From NCBI RefSeq assembly GCF_015845845.1, contig NZ_LDIG01000159.1:1-64000 (forward strand): a stretch of DNA of 64,000 nucleotides, written 5' to 3'. Positions 43,549 through 53,800 of this stretch are shown in pieces. The notes beneath the pieces were generated by a model. That model saw only the letters and a program-made list of their open reading frames with translations. It was not told the origin of the DNA and made no database searches. The stretch comes from Paenibacillus dendritiformis (GTDB lineage Bacteria; Bacillota; Bacilli; Paenibacillales; Paenibacillaceae). Position 1 is the stretch's first letter. The number at the start of each line of letters is the position of its first letter. A program made the position numbers and the translations under genes.

Positions 43549-44511
43549 GTGACCGTCATCTATGCCGATCTCGTATTCGGGCTGAATCTAGCACTGGATT
43601 GGACAATGCTGACGATGACCGCCTGGATGCGCGGACTCTCTCATTCCCGCTGGAAGGTAGCGGCCGGAGCGGGACTTGGAACGCTCTATGCCCTCGTCTT
43701 GTTTATTCCGGCTTTTCCGCTGCTGTATACCTATGCGGGAAAGATACTGATATCCATATTTATGCTGCTCATTGCTTTTGGATTTCGCAATCCCGGATAT
43801 TTTTTTAAAAATGTCGCCGTTTTTTATTTCTCCGCCTTTGTGCTCGCCGGCGGCGCCATTGGTATTCAATATATGCTGCAGGATGCCAGGCTGTGGTCGA
43901 TCGCCCACCGGACCTCGGAGTGGCTGTCCGCCAACGGCCAGCGGATGCAGGCCGGCATGGGGCTGGTTATTGCGGCGCTCCCCGCCTCGTATGGGCTGTT
44001 CCGCATCGTCTGGAAATGGAGCAAGCGGCAGCAGCAAGTGGCCCGGCAGTTGGTAACTGTCGATATTCGCATCGGTGACATTCGCCGCCAGGTGACCGGA
44101 TTGGTCGATACAGGCAATCATCTGAATGATCCGCTGAGCGGGGCGCCGGTAATGGTGACGGAAGCGAGGATATGGGAGGGCTGGCTGCCGGCGGACTGGC
44201 TGCAGCAGCTTGGCGCCTCGCAATCGCTCGATATGCTGGAATCGCTAAGCGGCGCGATCGATGTATCGAAGCTCCGGCTGCTGCCCTATCGCGGCGTGAA
44301 TCAAGGAATGCAATGGATGATTGGCTTCAAGCCGGATGAGATCCGGATTACGACAGAGACGGGGACGCTTCTCTGCGACCGGGCGATTATCGGGCTCGAC
44401 GGGGGCGTTCTGTCACGGGACGGCGCCTTCCAGGCGATTGTCCATCCCGATATGATCGATACCGGGCAGCAGAAGCCGTCCGAGCCGATTCCGTCCCACC
44501 GGGCATCTTGA
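43549..44511 (+). CDS. spoIIGA: Sigma-E processing peptidase SpoIIGA
   Basis: Membrane aspartic protease that removes the pro-sequence of sigma-E in the mother cell after a signal from the forespore (SpoIIR). Five transmembrane helices in residues 1-150, then the soluble protease domain with the catalytic aspartate D187 in [14 protein letters not shown]. 320 residues. GTG start with AAAGGAGGGAGCGCT upstream. Followed 110 bases later by its substrate gene sigE. Confidence 0.94.
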   Translation: MTVIYADLVFGLNLALDWTMLTMTAWMRGLSHSRWKVAAGAGLGTLYALVLFIPAFPLLYTYAGKILISIFMLLIAFGFRNPGYFFKNVAVFYFSAFVLAGGAIGIQYMLQDARLWSIAHRTSEWLSANGQRMQAGMGLVIAALPASYGLFRIVWKWSKRQQQVARQLVTVDIRIGDIRRQVTGLVDTGNHLNDPLSGAPVMVTEARIWEGWLPADWLQQLGASQSLDMLESLSGAIDVSKLRLLPYRGVNQGMQWMIGFKPDEIRITTETGTLLCDRAIIGLDGGVLSRDGAFQAIVHPDMIDTGQQKPSEPIPSHRAS

Positions 44512-44620
44512 CGCAGGGTTGGGCCATGCGCCGCCTTGCGCAGCTATCGGATTCCCGGCAAGAAGGAGAGCTATGCAGCAAATGCGTTCGGTGATTACAA
44601 CGTATATAGGAGGAGTAGCC

Positions 44621-45343
44621 ATGCGCTTGAAATGGAAATTGATCATGCAGCTATATTATTACCGACTCTTGTTCTTATTGGGATTGAAGCGCGATGAAAT
44701 CTATTATATTGGCGGCAGCGAAGCGCTTCCTCCCCCGCTGACAAGGGAAGAGGAGGAGTACCTGCTCTCGAAGCTGAGCAGCGGGGAAGCCGCCGTGAGA
44801 GCGATGCTGATCGAACGCAATTTGCGGCTGGTCGTCTACATTGCCCGCAAATTCGAGAATACAGGCATCCACATCGAGGATCTCGTCTCCATTGGGGCGA
44901 TCGGTCTGATCAAAGCCGTCAACACATTCGATCCGGAGAAGAAAATCAAGCTGGCCACGTATGCGTCGCGCTGCATCGAAAATGAGATTCTGATGTATTT
45001 GCGCCGCAACAGCAAGACGAGAACGGAAGTATCCTTCGATGAGCCGCTGAACATAGACTGGGACGGCAACGAACTGCTGCTGAGCGATGTGCTTGGCACC
45101 GAGAACGATACGATATACAAAAATATCGAGGAGCAGGTCGACCGGAAGCTTCTTCACAAGGCGCTCGACAAGCTGAGCGAGCGGGAGCGGCTCATTATGG
45201 AGCTGCGGTTCGGCTTGTCCGACGGAGAGGAGAAAACGCAAAAGGATGTGGCCGATTTGCTCGGCATTTCCCAGTCCTATATTTCCCGATTGGAGAAGCG
45301 AATCATAAAGCGTTTGCGCAAGGAATTCAATAAAATGGTGTGA
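44621..45343 (+). CDS. sigE: RNA polymerase sigma-E factor (pro-sigma-E)
   Basis: Mother-cell sigma factor, made as an inactive precursor. Residues 1 to about 28 form the amphipathic pro-sequence ([20 protein letters not shown]), with the family's [15 protein letters not shown] just after. Region 2 has [17 protein letters not shown] and [27 protein letters not shown]; region 4 is the helix-turn-helix [22 protein letters not shown]. 240 residues from ATG 44621, with TAGGAGGAG upstream. Confidence 0.96.
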   Translation: MRLKWKLIMQLYYYRLLFLLGLKRDEIYYIGGSEALPPPLTREEEEYLLSKLSSGEAAVRAMLIERNLRLVVYIARKFENTGIHIEDLVSIGAIGLIKAVNTFDPEKKIKLATYASRCIENEILMYLRRNSKTRTEVSFDEPLNIDWDGNELLLSDVLGTENDTIYKNIEEQVDRKLLHKALDKLSERERLIMELRFGLSDGEEKTQKDVADLLGISQSYISRLEKRIIKRLRKEFNKMV

Positions 45344-45408
45344 CCGCAATTTTTGCTTGATCCATAGCGAGTTTGCGCTTATCCCTCGCTTGCGGGGAGA
45401 TGGCGAAG

Positions 45409-45437
45409 GAATAAAATTGCACCCCGGGGAGATAATG
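45409..45437 (+). promoter_or_regulatory. Sigma-F-like promoter of sigG
   Basis: GGAGATAATG (45428-45437) matches the remembered sigma-F -10 consensus GGnnAnAHTR at every position. GAATA at 45409-45413 is a possible -35 at 14 bases. Predicted transcription start lies about 30 bases before the sigG start codon. sigG is sigma-F-dependent in B. subtilis. Confidence 0.5.
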
Positions 45438-45471
45438 TACATTAATGTTTCACCCTGGGAGGTAGTCACGA

Positions 45472-46254
45472 ATGACCCGAAACAAAGTCGAAATTTGCGG
45501 TGTCGATACATCGAAGTTGCCCGTCCTCACGAACGCCGAAATGAGAGAATTGTTCGTGGCTCTGCAGCAGCGGAATGAACGTTCCGCACGGGAGAAGCTG
45601 GTCAACGGCAACTTGCGTCTTGTCCTTAGCGTGATTCAACGCTTCAACAATCGCGGCGAATTCGTCGATGATTTGTTCCAAGTCGGATGCATTGGCCTGA
45701 TGAAGGCCATCGATAACTTCGATCTGGGGCAGAACGTTAAGTTTTCCACCTATGCGGTACCGATGATTATCGGCGAGATCCGGAGATATTTGCGGGACAA
45801 CAACCCGATCCGCGTATCCCGAAGCTTGCGGGACATTGCCTACAAGGCGCTGCAGGTTCGTGATTCCTTGACCAATCAAAATTCGCGGGAGCCTACGATT
45901 ATGGAAATCTCGGAAGCGTTGAACGTTCCCAAGGAGGATGTCGTCTTCGCATTGGACGCGATACAGGATCCGGTGTCGCTCTTTGAACCGATTTATCATG
46001 ACGGCGGCGATCCGATATACGTCATGGATCAGATAAGCGACGATAAAAATAAGGACGTGTCCTGGATCGAGGAGATTGTGCTCCGGGAGGGGATGCGGAA
46101 ATTGAACGAGAGAGAGAAAATGATTTTATCGATGCGTTTTTTTGAAGGGAAAACCCAGATGGAGGTAGCGGATGAAATCGGCATATCTCAAGCGCAGGTA
46201 TCCCGGTTGGAGAAATCGGCTATCAATCAAATGCAAAAGCATGTGCGAACATAA
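45472..46254 (+). CDS. sigG: RNA polymerase sigma-G factor
   Basis: Late forespore sigma factor. 260 residues. The N-terminus MTRNKVEICGVDTSKLPVL is the SigG hallmark. Region 2 has GNLRLVLSVIQRFNNRGEFVDDLFQVGCIGLMKAIDNFD, region 3 RVSRSLRDIAYKAL, and region 4 TQMEVADEIGISQAQVSRLEKSA. No pro-sequence. GGGAGGTAGTCACGA precedes the ATG. The spoIIGA-sigE-sigG order is the classic one. Confidence 0.97.
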   Translation: MTRNKVEICGVDTSKLPVLTNAEMRELFVALQQRNERSAREKLVNGNLRLVLSVIQRFNNRGEFVDDLFQVGCIGLMKAIDNFDLGQNVKFSTYAVPMIIGEIRRYLRDNNPIRVSRSLRDIAYKALQVRDSLTNQNSREPTIMEISEALNVPKEDVVFALDAIQDPVSLFEPIYHDGGDPIYVMDQISDDKNKDVSWIEEIVLREGMRKLNEREKMILSMRFFEGKTQMEVADEIGISQAQVSRLEKSAINQMQKHVRT

Positions 46255-46274
46255 TCCGGTTACGACCATTTTAC

Positions 46275-46305
46275 AGCCGTCCGCCTTGAAGCGGCGGCTT
46301 TTTTT
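46275..46305 (+). terminator. Terminator after sigG
   Basis: AGCCGTCCGC (46275-46284) pairs with GCGGCGGCT (46291-46299) with one bulged T, followed by six or more T. Confidence 0.85.
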
Positions 46306-46393
46306 GTGCCGGAGCGCCGGGGAGAGGACATTTTGGAGGCTTCGGACATATATCTATATTATGATCCAAAATAAATGCATAGTGGGGATCCCG

Positions 46394-46684
46394 ATGAAAA
46401 TATCCGATTTTCAAACGAAAGATGTTATCAATATTGTAGACGGGAAAAAATTAGGGCAAGTTAGTGATGTCGAGCTGGATTTGAAGCAAGGGCGGATCGA
46501 CGCGATCGTCGTGCCCAGCTACAGCAAGTTCCTCGGCTTTTTCGGGGGCGGCACCGAGCTGGTCATTCCGTGGCGGAACATTGTCAAAATCGGCGCCGAT
46601 GTCGTGCTCGTCAAGATGGAGGAGGCCAAGGCCTCCCAGCAGGCGGAGGAATATGAGACAACGGTTATGCTTCCGAGATCGTAG
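46394..46684 (+). CDS. YlmC/YmxH family sporulation protein (PRC barrel)
   Basis: 96 residues forming a PRC-barrel domain: MKISDFQTKDVINIVDGKKLGQVSDVELDLKQGRIDAIVV, then GTELVIPWRNIVKIGADVVLV. The domain is typically an interaction module. Members are sporulation-associated, function not defined. The place just after sigG matches ylmC in B. subtilis. I chose ATG 46394 with GGGGATC upstream; the open frame extends further but lacks homologous sequence. Confidence 0.85.
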   Translation: MKISDFQTKDVINIVDGKKLGQVSDVELDLKQGRIDAIVVPSYSKFLGFFGGGTELVIPWRNIVKIGADVVLVKMEEAKASQQAEEYETTVMLPRS

Positions 46685-46730
46685 GCTTCCGGCCGGAGTT
46701 TGTGGTACACTGGAGTTTGAGGTGAACGGT

Positions 46731-47582
46731 ATGGAACCTTTTGTACGACGTCTAGGCGAGAAGCCGGATGAACCGGGCGTGCTCGAACTCGCTGGCTGGA
46801 TGGCCGACACACCCGGGCTGGCGGCCGGGTTCACGACCCGGCAGGGCGGAGTGAGCCAGGGCTGCTTCGATTCGCTCAACTGCGCGCTTCATGTGCGCGA
46901 TGCGGAGGAGGATGTCATCGCGAACCGCCGGCGAGTCGCCGAGGCTGCCGGCATTCCGTTCGAGCGCTGGGTATGCGGAGAGCAGGTGCACGGCAATCGC
47001 GTGCACGCCGTTACGGAGGAAGACCGGGGCCGGGGCTGGTTCGACCGGGCCAGCGCGATTCCGGATGCGGACGCGCTCGTGACCGATGCGGCAGGAGTGA
47101 TGCTGGCTTCCTTTTACGCCGATTGCGTGCCGCTTATTTTTCTGGATCCGGTGAAGCGGGTCGTGGCGTTGGCGCATGCGGGCTGGAAGGGAACGGTAAC
47201 CCGGATTGGCCCGGAGACGGTACATATGATGCAGGAGCGTTATCACTGTTCGATCGAACATATAAGAGCGGCCATCGGACCTTCGATCGGTCCGTGCTGC
47301 TATGAGGTGGACAACCGGGTACTGGAGCAGGTCCGAGCGGTATGGAACGAAGAGGATGGCGAGGCGGAACGCCCTGTCCTTCGCTCTTCCCGGCCGGGAC
47401 ATGCATGGCTCGATTTGAGAGAATTGAATCGACAATTGTTGAAGCAAGCAGGAATTTTGCCAACAAATATCGAATGTACTACTTTGTGCACCGGCTGCGA
47501 TACCGGCATGTTTTTTTCCCACCGCAAGGAGGGGGGAGCAACCGGCCGCATGATGAGCTTTATTGGTTGGAAGAAGGGATGA
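46731..47582 (+). CDS. pgeF: Peptidoglycan editing factor PgeF (YlmD, laccase-like domain)
   Basis: A copper- or zinc-binding laccase-domain protein that removes misincorporated L-Ser from peptidoglycan precursors in E. coli. 283 residues: TTRQGGVSQGCFDSLNCALHV, VCGEQVHGNRVHAV, ASFYADCVPLIFLDP, ALAHAGWKGTVTRIGPETV with the conserved histidine, GPSIGPCCYEV, and CTGCDTGMFFSHRKEGG. ATG 46731 has GAGGTG six bases upstream. Four bases separate it from the next gene. Confidence 0.9.
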   Translation: MEPFVRRLGEKPDEPGVLELAGWMADTPGLAAGFTTRQGGVSQGCFDSLNCALHVRDAEEDVIANRRRVAEAAGIPFERWVCGEQVHGNRVHAVTEEDRGRGWFDRASAIPDADALVTDAAGVMLASFYADCVPLIFLDPVKRVVALAHAGWKGTVTRIGPETVHMMQERYHCSIEHIRAAIGPSIGPCCYEVDNRVLEQVRAVWNEEDGEAERPVLRSSRPGHAWLDLRELNRQLLKQAGILPTNIECTTLCTGCDTGMFFSHRKEGGATGRMMSFIGWKKG

Positions 47583-47586
47583 CGAC

Positions 47587-48273
47587 ATGACGCTGCAGCA
47601 GAGAATCGAAGCTGTGGAACGACGGATACAGGAAGCATGCGCCCGATCGGGGCGCAACCGGGAGGACGTCCGGACGATCGCGGTGACCAAGTATGTATCG
47701 CTGGATCGGACAGGAGAGGCGATTGCGGCGGGTCTGAAGGACGTCGGGGAGAACCGGTGGCAGGATGCGGAAGCGAAGTGGATGCGGTACGGCAATCAGG
47801 CGACCTGGCATTTTATCGGAACGCTGCAGTCGAACAAGGCGAAGGACGTTGTCGGCAAGTTCGCATACATCCATTCGCTGGACCGCCTCTCTCTGGCGAA
47901 GGCGATAGAGAAGCGTGCTGCCGAATTGGATCAATTCGTCCGCTGCTTCATTCAGGTTAATATATCAGGAGAAGCTTCGAAGCAAGGGTTGCCGCCGCAG
48001 GACGTCGCGCCTTTCCTCGAAGAGTTGAAGGCATACCCGCACATTCAGCCGATCGGGCTGATGACGATGGCCCCGTATGAAGCGGAGCCGGAGGAGACGA
48101 GACCGGTATTTCGCGGTCTGCGCCAATTGCGGGATGATTTGAACGGGACGAAGGCTGAACCGCTTGCCCATCTCTCGATGGGCATGTCGAACGACTTCGA
48201 GATCGCCATTGAGGAAGGAGCGACGTGGATTCGGCTTGGCTCCATTCTGGTAGGGAAAGAGAGGGATGAATGA
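47587..48273 (+). CDS. YggS family PLP-binding protein (YlmE)
   Basis: A PLP-binding homeostasis protein with an alanine-racemase-like barrel. The cofactor lysine is in [10 protein letters not shown] near residue 36, followed by [30 protein letters not shown], and [24 protein letters not shown] at the phosphate-binding end. 228 residues, usual length. It affects vitamin B6 and amino acid balance rather than catalysing a known reaction. Overlap with sepF at its stop suggests coupling. Confidence 0.92.
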   Translation: MTLQQRIEAVERRIQEACARSGRNREDVRTIAVTKYVSLDRTGEAIAAGLKDVGENRWQDAEAKWMRYGNQATWHFIGTLQSNKAKDVVGKFAYIHSLDRLSLAKAIEKRAAELDQFVRCFIQVNISGEASKQGLPPQDVAPFLEELKAYPHIQPIGLMTMAPYEAEPEETRPVFRGLRQLRDDLNGTKAEPLAHLSMGMSNDFEIAIEEGATWIRLGSILVGKERDE

Positions 48274-48722
48274 TGGGCGTAATGAACCGTTTCATGAGTT
48301 TTCTCGGATTGCAGGAAGAGGAAGAAGTCATCGAACGAGAGCAGATCACCCATACGGATGACCAGGAGCTGGAAGCGCCTGCCTTCGATCAGCGCAAGGG
48401 CGCAAGAGGGTCCAACATCGTGAGCATCCATTCGCAGAAGGCTTCCAAGGTCGTCCTGTACGAGCCGCGATCCTATGATGAAGCGCAGGAGATCGCCGAT
48501 CATTTGCGTTCCCGGCGGTCTGTCATCATTAATCTGCAGCGCGTCCGCAATGATCAGGCGCTGCGCATCATTGATTTCCTGAGCGGAACGGTGTATGCGC
48601 TGAGCGGCAACATTTCCAAGCTTGGAAGCAATATTTTTATCTGCACTCCGGACAATATCGAGATCCAAGGTTCGATAACGGAGATGTTTGCGGAGGATTT
48701 CGAATACACACAAACGAGGTGA
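48273..48722 (+). CDS. sepF: Cell division protein SepF
   Basis: FtsZ-binding ring-forming protein that also tethers FtsZ to the membrane. 149 residues. The N-terminal amphipathic helix is [10 protein letters not shown], followed by an acidic linker. The conserved core (about 65-140) has [43 protein letters not shown] and [10 protein letters not shown]-type [14 protein letters not shown]. Starts at 48270, 48273 or 48282 are possible; GAGAGGG suits 48273 best. It overlaps the ylmE stop. Confidence 0.93.
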   Translation: MGVMNRFMSFLGLQEEEEVIEREQITHTDDQELEAPAFDQRKGARGSNIVSIHSQKASKVVLYEPRSYDEAQEIADHLRSRRSVIINLQRVRNDQALRIIDFLSGTVYALSGNISKLGSNIFICTPDNIEIQGSITEMFAEDFEYTQTR

Positions 48723-48729
48723 CCTGCTG

Positions 48730-49002
48730 TTGCTGGAATATACGATTATTCAATATTTGGGCTATCTATATGAAATCTATACGTGGCTCATCATTATTTA
48801 TGTGTTGATGTCCTGGCTCCCGAATGTCCGCGAGAGCTTTGTCGGCGAGATTTTGGGCAAGATCGTCGAACCGTATTTGAGCCTGTTCCGGCGCATTATT
48901 CCGCCGATTGGCGGCATGCTCGATATTTCCCCGATCATCGCCCTGTTCGCGCTCCGCTTCGTGTATATGGGACTGGTCGCTGTCGTGCAGTACCTGTTCT
49001 AG
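48730..49002 (+). CDS. YggT family membrane protein (YlmG)
   Basis: 90 residues with two transmembrane regions (about 5-28 and 62-88) around the conserved SWLPNVRESFVGEILGKIVEPYLSLFRRIIPPIGGMLDISPI block that defines YggT/YlmG. Members affect division-related membrane processes and plastid nucleoid shape in plants. The start is a TTG at 48730, seven bases after GAGGTG, which overlaps the sepF stop. Confidence 0.88.
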   Translation: MLEYTIIQYLGYLYEIYTWLIIIYVLMSWLPNVRESFVGEILGKIVEPYLSLFRRIIPPIGGMLDISPIIALFALRFVYMGLVAVVQYLF

Positions 49003-49060
49003 ACACAATGATGCGCTCGGCACACTCGGCACAGGAGAATGGCAGAAGGCGGAATGAGGA

Positions 49061-49849
49061 ATGAAGGGTAACGAGAAGCTGTATGTCCACTTCCATCCCG
49101 ACGAGCGGGAGTTCGTCGATCGCGCGTGGGAGTGGGTACGGCGCGCGTCCGAAGGACATGAGATGAAGCGTACGGACTTTCTGGATCCGAGACAGGCTTA
49201 TATTACGGCGACGCTGGTCAACCGGAGCCGGGATGTTCAGCTTCGGCTGGACGGCGGCTCCGAGGAGGCAGAGCGCAAGCGGGCCTTGATCGCGCCCGAC
49301 TATGTGTATGCCGAAGGGGAAGATATGGGAATCTCCGTACTCCAGATCACCTCACCCGACCGGAAGTGGGACGAGCTGGAGCATGGTGATTTTCTTGGCG
49401 CGCTCCTTGGATTGGGGATCAAGCGGGAGAAGATCGGGGATATTCATGTCTCCCCCGATCGCTGCCATGTGCTGGTAACGGAGGAGATGGCGCCGTTCAT
49501 CAATACGCATCTGCGCCAGGTTCACCGGGTGAGCGTCTTGACGGATATCCTTCCTCTGTCTGAATTGCAAGCGGCGCACGCGGAGATGAAGACGGCGAAG
49601 CTGAGCGTCGCTTCTTTGCGCCTGGACGGAATTGCTAGCGACGTGTTCCGCTTGAGCCGCACGAAGATCGTGGCGCCCATCAAGGCGGGCCGCTGCAAGG
49701 TGAATTGGAAGGTGGAAGAGAACCCTTCCGCTCCGCTTCAAGCGGGCGACGTCGTCTCCTTGCAGGGCTTTGGCCGGTTCAAGGTGATCGATGTGGAAGG
49801 GTTGACGAAGAAGGGCCGCTATTGGGTTACGGTCGGGACGTTCACCTGA
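49061..49849 (+). CDS. YlmH-type S4-domain RNA-binding protein
   Basis: 262 residues. The C-terminal S4 RNA-binding domain (about 182-245) reads LRLDGIASDVFRLSRTKIVAPIKAGRCKVNW then LQAGDVVSLQGFGRFKVI. The N-terminal part carries KRTDFLDPRQ and GALLGLGIKREKIGDIHV as in YlmH. YlmH is associated with stalled or dissociated 50S subunits in recent B. subtilis work, so a ribosome quality role is likely. It belongs to the sepF-divIVA operon. Confidence 0.9.
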   Translation: MKGNEKLYVHFHPDEREFVDRAWEWVRRASEGHEMKRTDFLDPRQAYITATLVNRSRDVQLRLDGGSEEAERKRALIAPDYVYAEGEDMGISVLQITSPDRKWDELEHGDFLGALLGLGIKREKIGDIHVSPDRCHVLVTEEMAPFINTHLRQVHRVSVLTDILPLSELQAAHAEMKTAKLSVASLRLDGIASDVFRLSRTKIVAPIKAGRCKVNWKVEENPSAPLQAGDVVSLQGFGRFKVIDVEGLTKKGRYWVTVGTFT

Positions 49850-49944
49850 TGATCTTGCGGCACGCTTTTGCAGGAATTTTGGCAAGGGATGTCGAATTGC
49901 ATATTAATCGCTGCAAGGCTTGTAATTATTAGGAGGTGCACAGC

Positions 49945-50436
49945 ATGCCATTGACACCGCTCGATATACATAACAAGGAATTTAGCCGCAAGCTGCGCGG
50001 TTATGATGAAGATGAGGTAAATGAATTTTTAGATCAGATTATTAAAGATTTCGAAGCGCTTATCCGGGAGAACAAGGAACTGCAGAACCATGCGCTCAAT
50101 CTGCAGGAGAAGCTGGATCACTTCGCCAACCTGGAGGAGACGCTCAGCAAGACGATCATTGTCGCTCAGGAAGCGGCCGATGAAGTGAAGAACAACGCGA
50201 AGAAGGAAGCTCAGCTCATCCTGAAGGAAGCGGAAAAGAATGCCGATCGGATTATCAACGATTCGCTGGCCAAATCGCGGAAGGTCGCGATCGAGATTGA
50301 GGAGCTAAAGAAGCAGGCGTCCATCTACCGCACGCGCTTCCGCACGCTGGTCGAGGCGCAGCTCGAACTGCTGAGTCAGGACGGCTGGGACGGACTGGAG
50401 GACGCCGAACGGACCGAAGTGAAGGAGCTCTATTGA
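49945..50436 (+). CDS. divIVA: Cell pole and division-site protein DivIVA
   Basis: 163 residues. The lipid-binding N-terminal domain is LTPLDIHNKEFSRKLRGYDEDEVNEFLDQI (about 3-32), followed by a long coiled coil up to about 140 rich in Glu/Lys/Ala. It binds negatively curved membrane at poles and septa and recruits division and polar proteins. I chose ATG 49945 (AGGAGGT seven bases upstream); the GTG at 49936 lies in that site. The 95 bases before it hold no clear promoter. Confidence 0.93.
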   Translation: MPLTPLDIHNKEFSRKLRGYDEDEVNEFLDQIIKDFEALIRENKELQNHALNLQEKLDHFANLEETLSKTIIVAQEAADEVKNNAKKEAQLILKEAEKNADRIINDSLAKSRKVAIEIEELKKQASIYRTRFRTLVEAQLELLSQDGWDGLEDAERTEVKELY

Positions 50437-50453
50437 GCGTCCGCCGGAATCGT

Positions 50454-50482
50454 TTGACATTTTGCGCAAAACGCGATATAAC
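50454..50482 (+). promoter_or_regulatory. Sigma-A promoter of the ileS T-box transcript
   Basis: TTGACA (50454-50459) and TATAAC (50477-50482) with an exact 17-base spacer: 6/6 and 5/6 to consensus. Transcription should begin near 50489, giving a leader of about 395 bases. Confidence 0.85.
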
Positions 50483-50488
50483 TATGTA

Positions 50489-50840
50489 TTATTCCATACG
50501 TTTTATGCCCGATACGGACAGGTTGACTTCCGGCCGCATCGTATATCGCATATTCAATGACGGGAACGCGCCGTCACGACTGTTGTTCGACCAGAGAATC
50601 GGGATGGGTGGGAACCGATGAACACGACGTGACCGGACATCATCCCGGAGAAGGCAAGCCGAGAACCCGGCGGTGCGCGGCATCGCGGCGGAGGTAAGCT
50701 TGTCCGGCAGCCGGCCGTTATCCGGGAGCGCCAGCAGCCTGCTGCGCGCACAGAGCGCCATTGCGCCCGCATTCAGGGGCGGTAATGGAACAAGGGTGGT
50801 AACGCGAGAGACCTCGTCCCTTTTGGGATGAGGTTTTTTT
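50489..50840 (+). ncRNA. T-box riboswitch (isoleucine) upstream of ileS
   Basis: A tRNA-sensing leader that controls readthrough by uncharged tRNA-Ile. Seen: the stem I distal motif AGAGAATCGGGATGGGTGGG (50594-50613); on the 3' side of stem I GGACATCATCCCGGAG, with ATC at 50639-50641 as the likely isoleucine specifier (a second ATC follows at 50642). The T-box sequence AAGGGTGGTAACGCG is at 50792-50806. The terminator ACCTCGTCCC (50811-50820) with GGGATGAGGT (50825-50834) and seven T completes it. The AAC of the T-box sequence replaces the more usual ACC. Confidence 0.93.
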
Positions 50841-50884
50841 ATGTTCAATCCGAGATGCATTTGTATGAGAAAGGAAGAGGAACC

Positions 50885-53800
50885 GTGAAAAAAGTGGATG
50901 TAAAAGAGCGCGCCCGCGAGCGGGAGCTGCGGGTGCTGCAGAGATGGAATGAACAGAATACGTTCCAGAAGTCGATCGAACAGCGCGAAGGCAAGCCGAA
51001 CTATGTGTTCTATGAAGGACCGCCGACGGCGAATGGTGCCCCGCATATCGGGCATATGCTGGGCCGGGTTATCAAGGACTTCGTCGGCCGGTACAAGACG
51101 ATGTCCGGTTACCGCGTCCTGCGCAAGGCCGGCTGGGATACGCACGGACTGCCTGTCGAGCTGGGCGTGGAGAAGCAACTGGGCATTTCCGGCAAGCAGG
51201 AGATCGAGAACTATGGTGTCGAAAAATTCGTCAAGAAATGCAAGGCCAGCGTCTTCGAGTATGAAAAGCAATGGCGGGAGCTGACGGAAGCGATCGGCTA
51301 CTGGACCAATATGGACGATCCGTATATTACGCTCGACAATCGCTATATCGAAAGCGTGTGGCATATTTTGTCCACGATTCACAACAAAGGCCTGCTCTAT
51401 CGCGGCCATCGCGTCAGCCCGTACTGCCCGTGCTGCCAGACGACCCTCAGCTCGCATGAGGTGGCGCAAGGATATGAGACGGTCAAGGATCTGTCGGCCA
51501 CCGTCAAGTTCAAGCTGAAGGACAGCGGGGAGTACGTGCTGGCCTGGACGACGACGCCATGGACGCTGCCGGCCCATACGGCGCTGGCGATGAACCCGGA
51601 CATGGATTATGTGCGGGTGCAGCAGGAGGACGGCGTCTATATCGTGGCCAAAAATCGCGTGGACGACGTCATGCAGGGCGAGTACACGATTCTGTCGGAG
51701 CATAAAGGGGCCGAATTTATCGGCAAGACCTATGATCCGCCGTTCACCTACGTCAAGCCCGAGAAGGGCCATCTTATCGTCGCGGCCGGGTTCGTCACGG
51801 ATGCGAGCGGAACCGGGATCGTCCATATGGCGCCGGCGCACGGGGAAGATGACTACAAGAGCTGCCGCGACAACGGCATCAGCTTCGTCAGCGTCGTGGA
51901 TACCCGCGGGCGCTATACGCCGGAAGTGACCGACTTCGCGGGCCGCTTCGTCAAAGATTGCGATATTGACATCGTCAAGGCGCTGTCGGAGCGGAAGACG
52001 CTCTACAGCAAAGAAAAATACGAGCACAGCTATCCGTTCTGCTGGCGCTGCAAATCGCCGCTGCTCTATTATGCAACGGAATCCTGGTTCATTAAGACGA
52101 CAGCGGTTAAAGATCAATTAATTGAAAATAACAGCAAGGTAGACTGGTATCCATCCCATATTCGGGAAGGCCGCTTCGGCAATTTTCTTGAAGATCTCGT
52201 CGATTGGAACATCAGCCGGAACCGCTATTGGGGTACGCCGCTCAATGTATGGGTATGCTCCTCCTGCAAGGAAGAATATGCGCCTGGCAGCCGCCAAGAT
52301 ATGATCGACCGCGCGGCAGGGCCTGTATCCGAAGATATCGAGCTTCACAAGCCGTATGTCGACGAAGTGAAGCTGCGCTGCCCGCACTGCGAACATGGCG
52401 TGATGGAGCGTACGCCGGAAGTCATCGACGTATGGTTCGACAGCGGCTCTATGCCGTTTGCTCAATTCCATTATCCGTTCGGCAATGAACAGGCGTTCCG
52501 GGAGCAGTTTCCTGCCGATATGATCAGCGAAGGGATCGACCAGACGCGCGGCTGGTTCTTCAGCTTGCTCGCCGTATCGACGCTGTTCACGGGTCAGGCG
52601 CCATACAAGGCCGTCATTGCGACAGGGCATATTTTGGATGAGAACGGCCAGAAAATGTCCAAATCGAAGGGCAATGTCATCGATCCGTGGGAAATTATTA
52701 ATGAGTACGGCACGGATGCCTTCCGTTGGGCGCTCCTGTCGGACAGCGCGCCATGGAACTCGAAGCGCTTCTCGAAGCAGATTGTCGCGGAAGCGAAGTC
52801 CAAGGTGATCGATACGCTCGTCAATACGCACGCGTTCTATGTGCTCTATGCCAATATCGATCAGTACGATGCGCAAGCTTATGAAGAACGTCCATCCGCC
52901 AACAAGCTGGACCGATGGATTCTGTCCCGGCTGCATTCGCTTATCGGGACGGTGAAGAAGGGGCTGGACGCGAACGACTTCCTGAATCCGGCCAAGGCGA
53001 TTGAAGCTTATGTGGACGAGCTGAGCAACTGGTACATCCGCCGGTCCCGGGACCGCTTCTGGGGCAGCGGCATGACCGACGACAAGCTGTCGGCCTACCA
53101 GACGCTGCGCAAGGTGCTCTTGACCTTGGCGAAGCTGGTGGCGCCTTATGCGCCGATGGTTGCCGACGATATCTACGTCAATCTGGGCGGGGAACGCGAG
53201 AGCGTGCACCTGGACGACTATCCGCAGGCAGATGCGTCGCTCATTGATTCGGAGCTGGAGCAGGATATGGAGACGGCCCGCCAGATTGTCGAACTGGCCC
53301 GCAACGTTCGGAACGAGACCGGAATCAAGACGAGACAGCCGCTCTCCGAGCTGATCATCTCCCTTGACCGTCCGTTCCATCTGGCGGATTATGAGGCCGT
53401 CATTCAGGACGAGATCAATGTGAAGCAGATTCGTCTGGAGACGAGCGACAGCGGATTTGTCGATTTCGTCTTGAAGCTCAACCTGAAGGTGGCAGGCAAG
53501 AAGTACGGCAAAAACGTCGGCCCGATGCAGAACGCCTTGAAGTCGATGACAGCCGACGAGACGCGGCGGATCGTCGAGCAGGGAGAGTGGGCATTTACGT
53601 CAGGGGATGGCGAGGAATTGACGGTGACGCGGGATGAACTGCTCGTGGAGAAGCAGGCGAAGGCCGGCTTTGCGTCGGCTTCGGGCTACCAGATGACGGT
53701 GGCGCTCAACACCGAAATTACGCCGGAGCTGGAGCAGGAAGGCTGGGTGCGGGAGGTCGTCCGCGCCATTCAGGATACGCGGAAGAAGCTGGATCTTCCG

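Noticed and set aside
49897-49926. Promoter TTGCAT-18-TGTAAT before divIVA
   Set aside because: Transcription would begin inside the ribosome-binding site, so it could not drive divIVA translation.
50433-50621. Small frame of 62 codons after divIVA
   Set aside because: It overlaps the ileS promoter and the T-box stem I, which explain the sequence.
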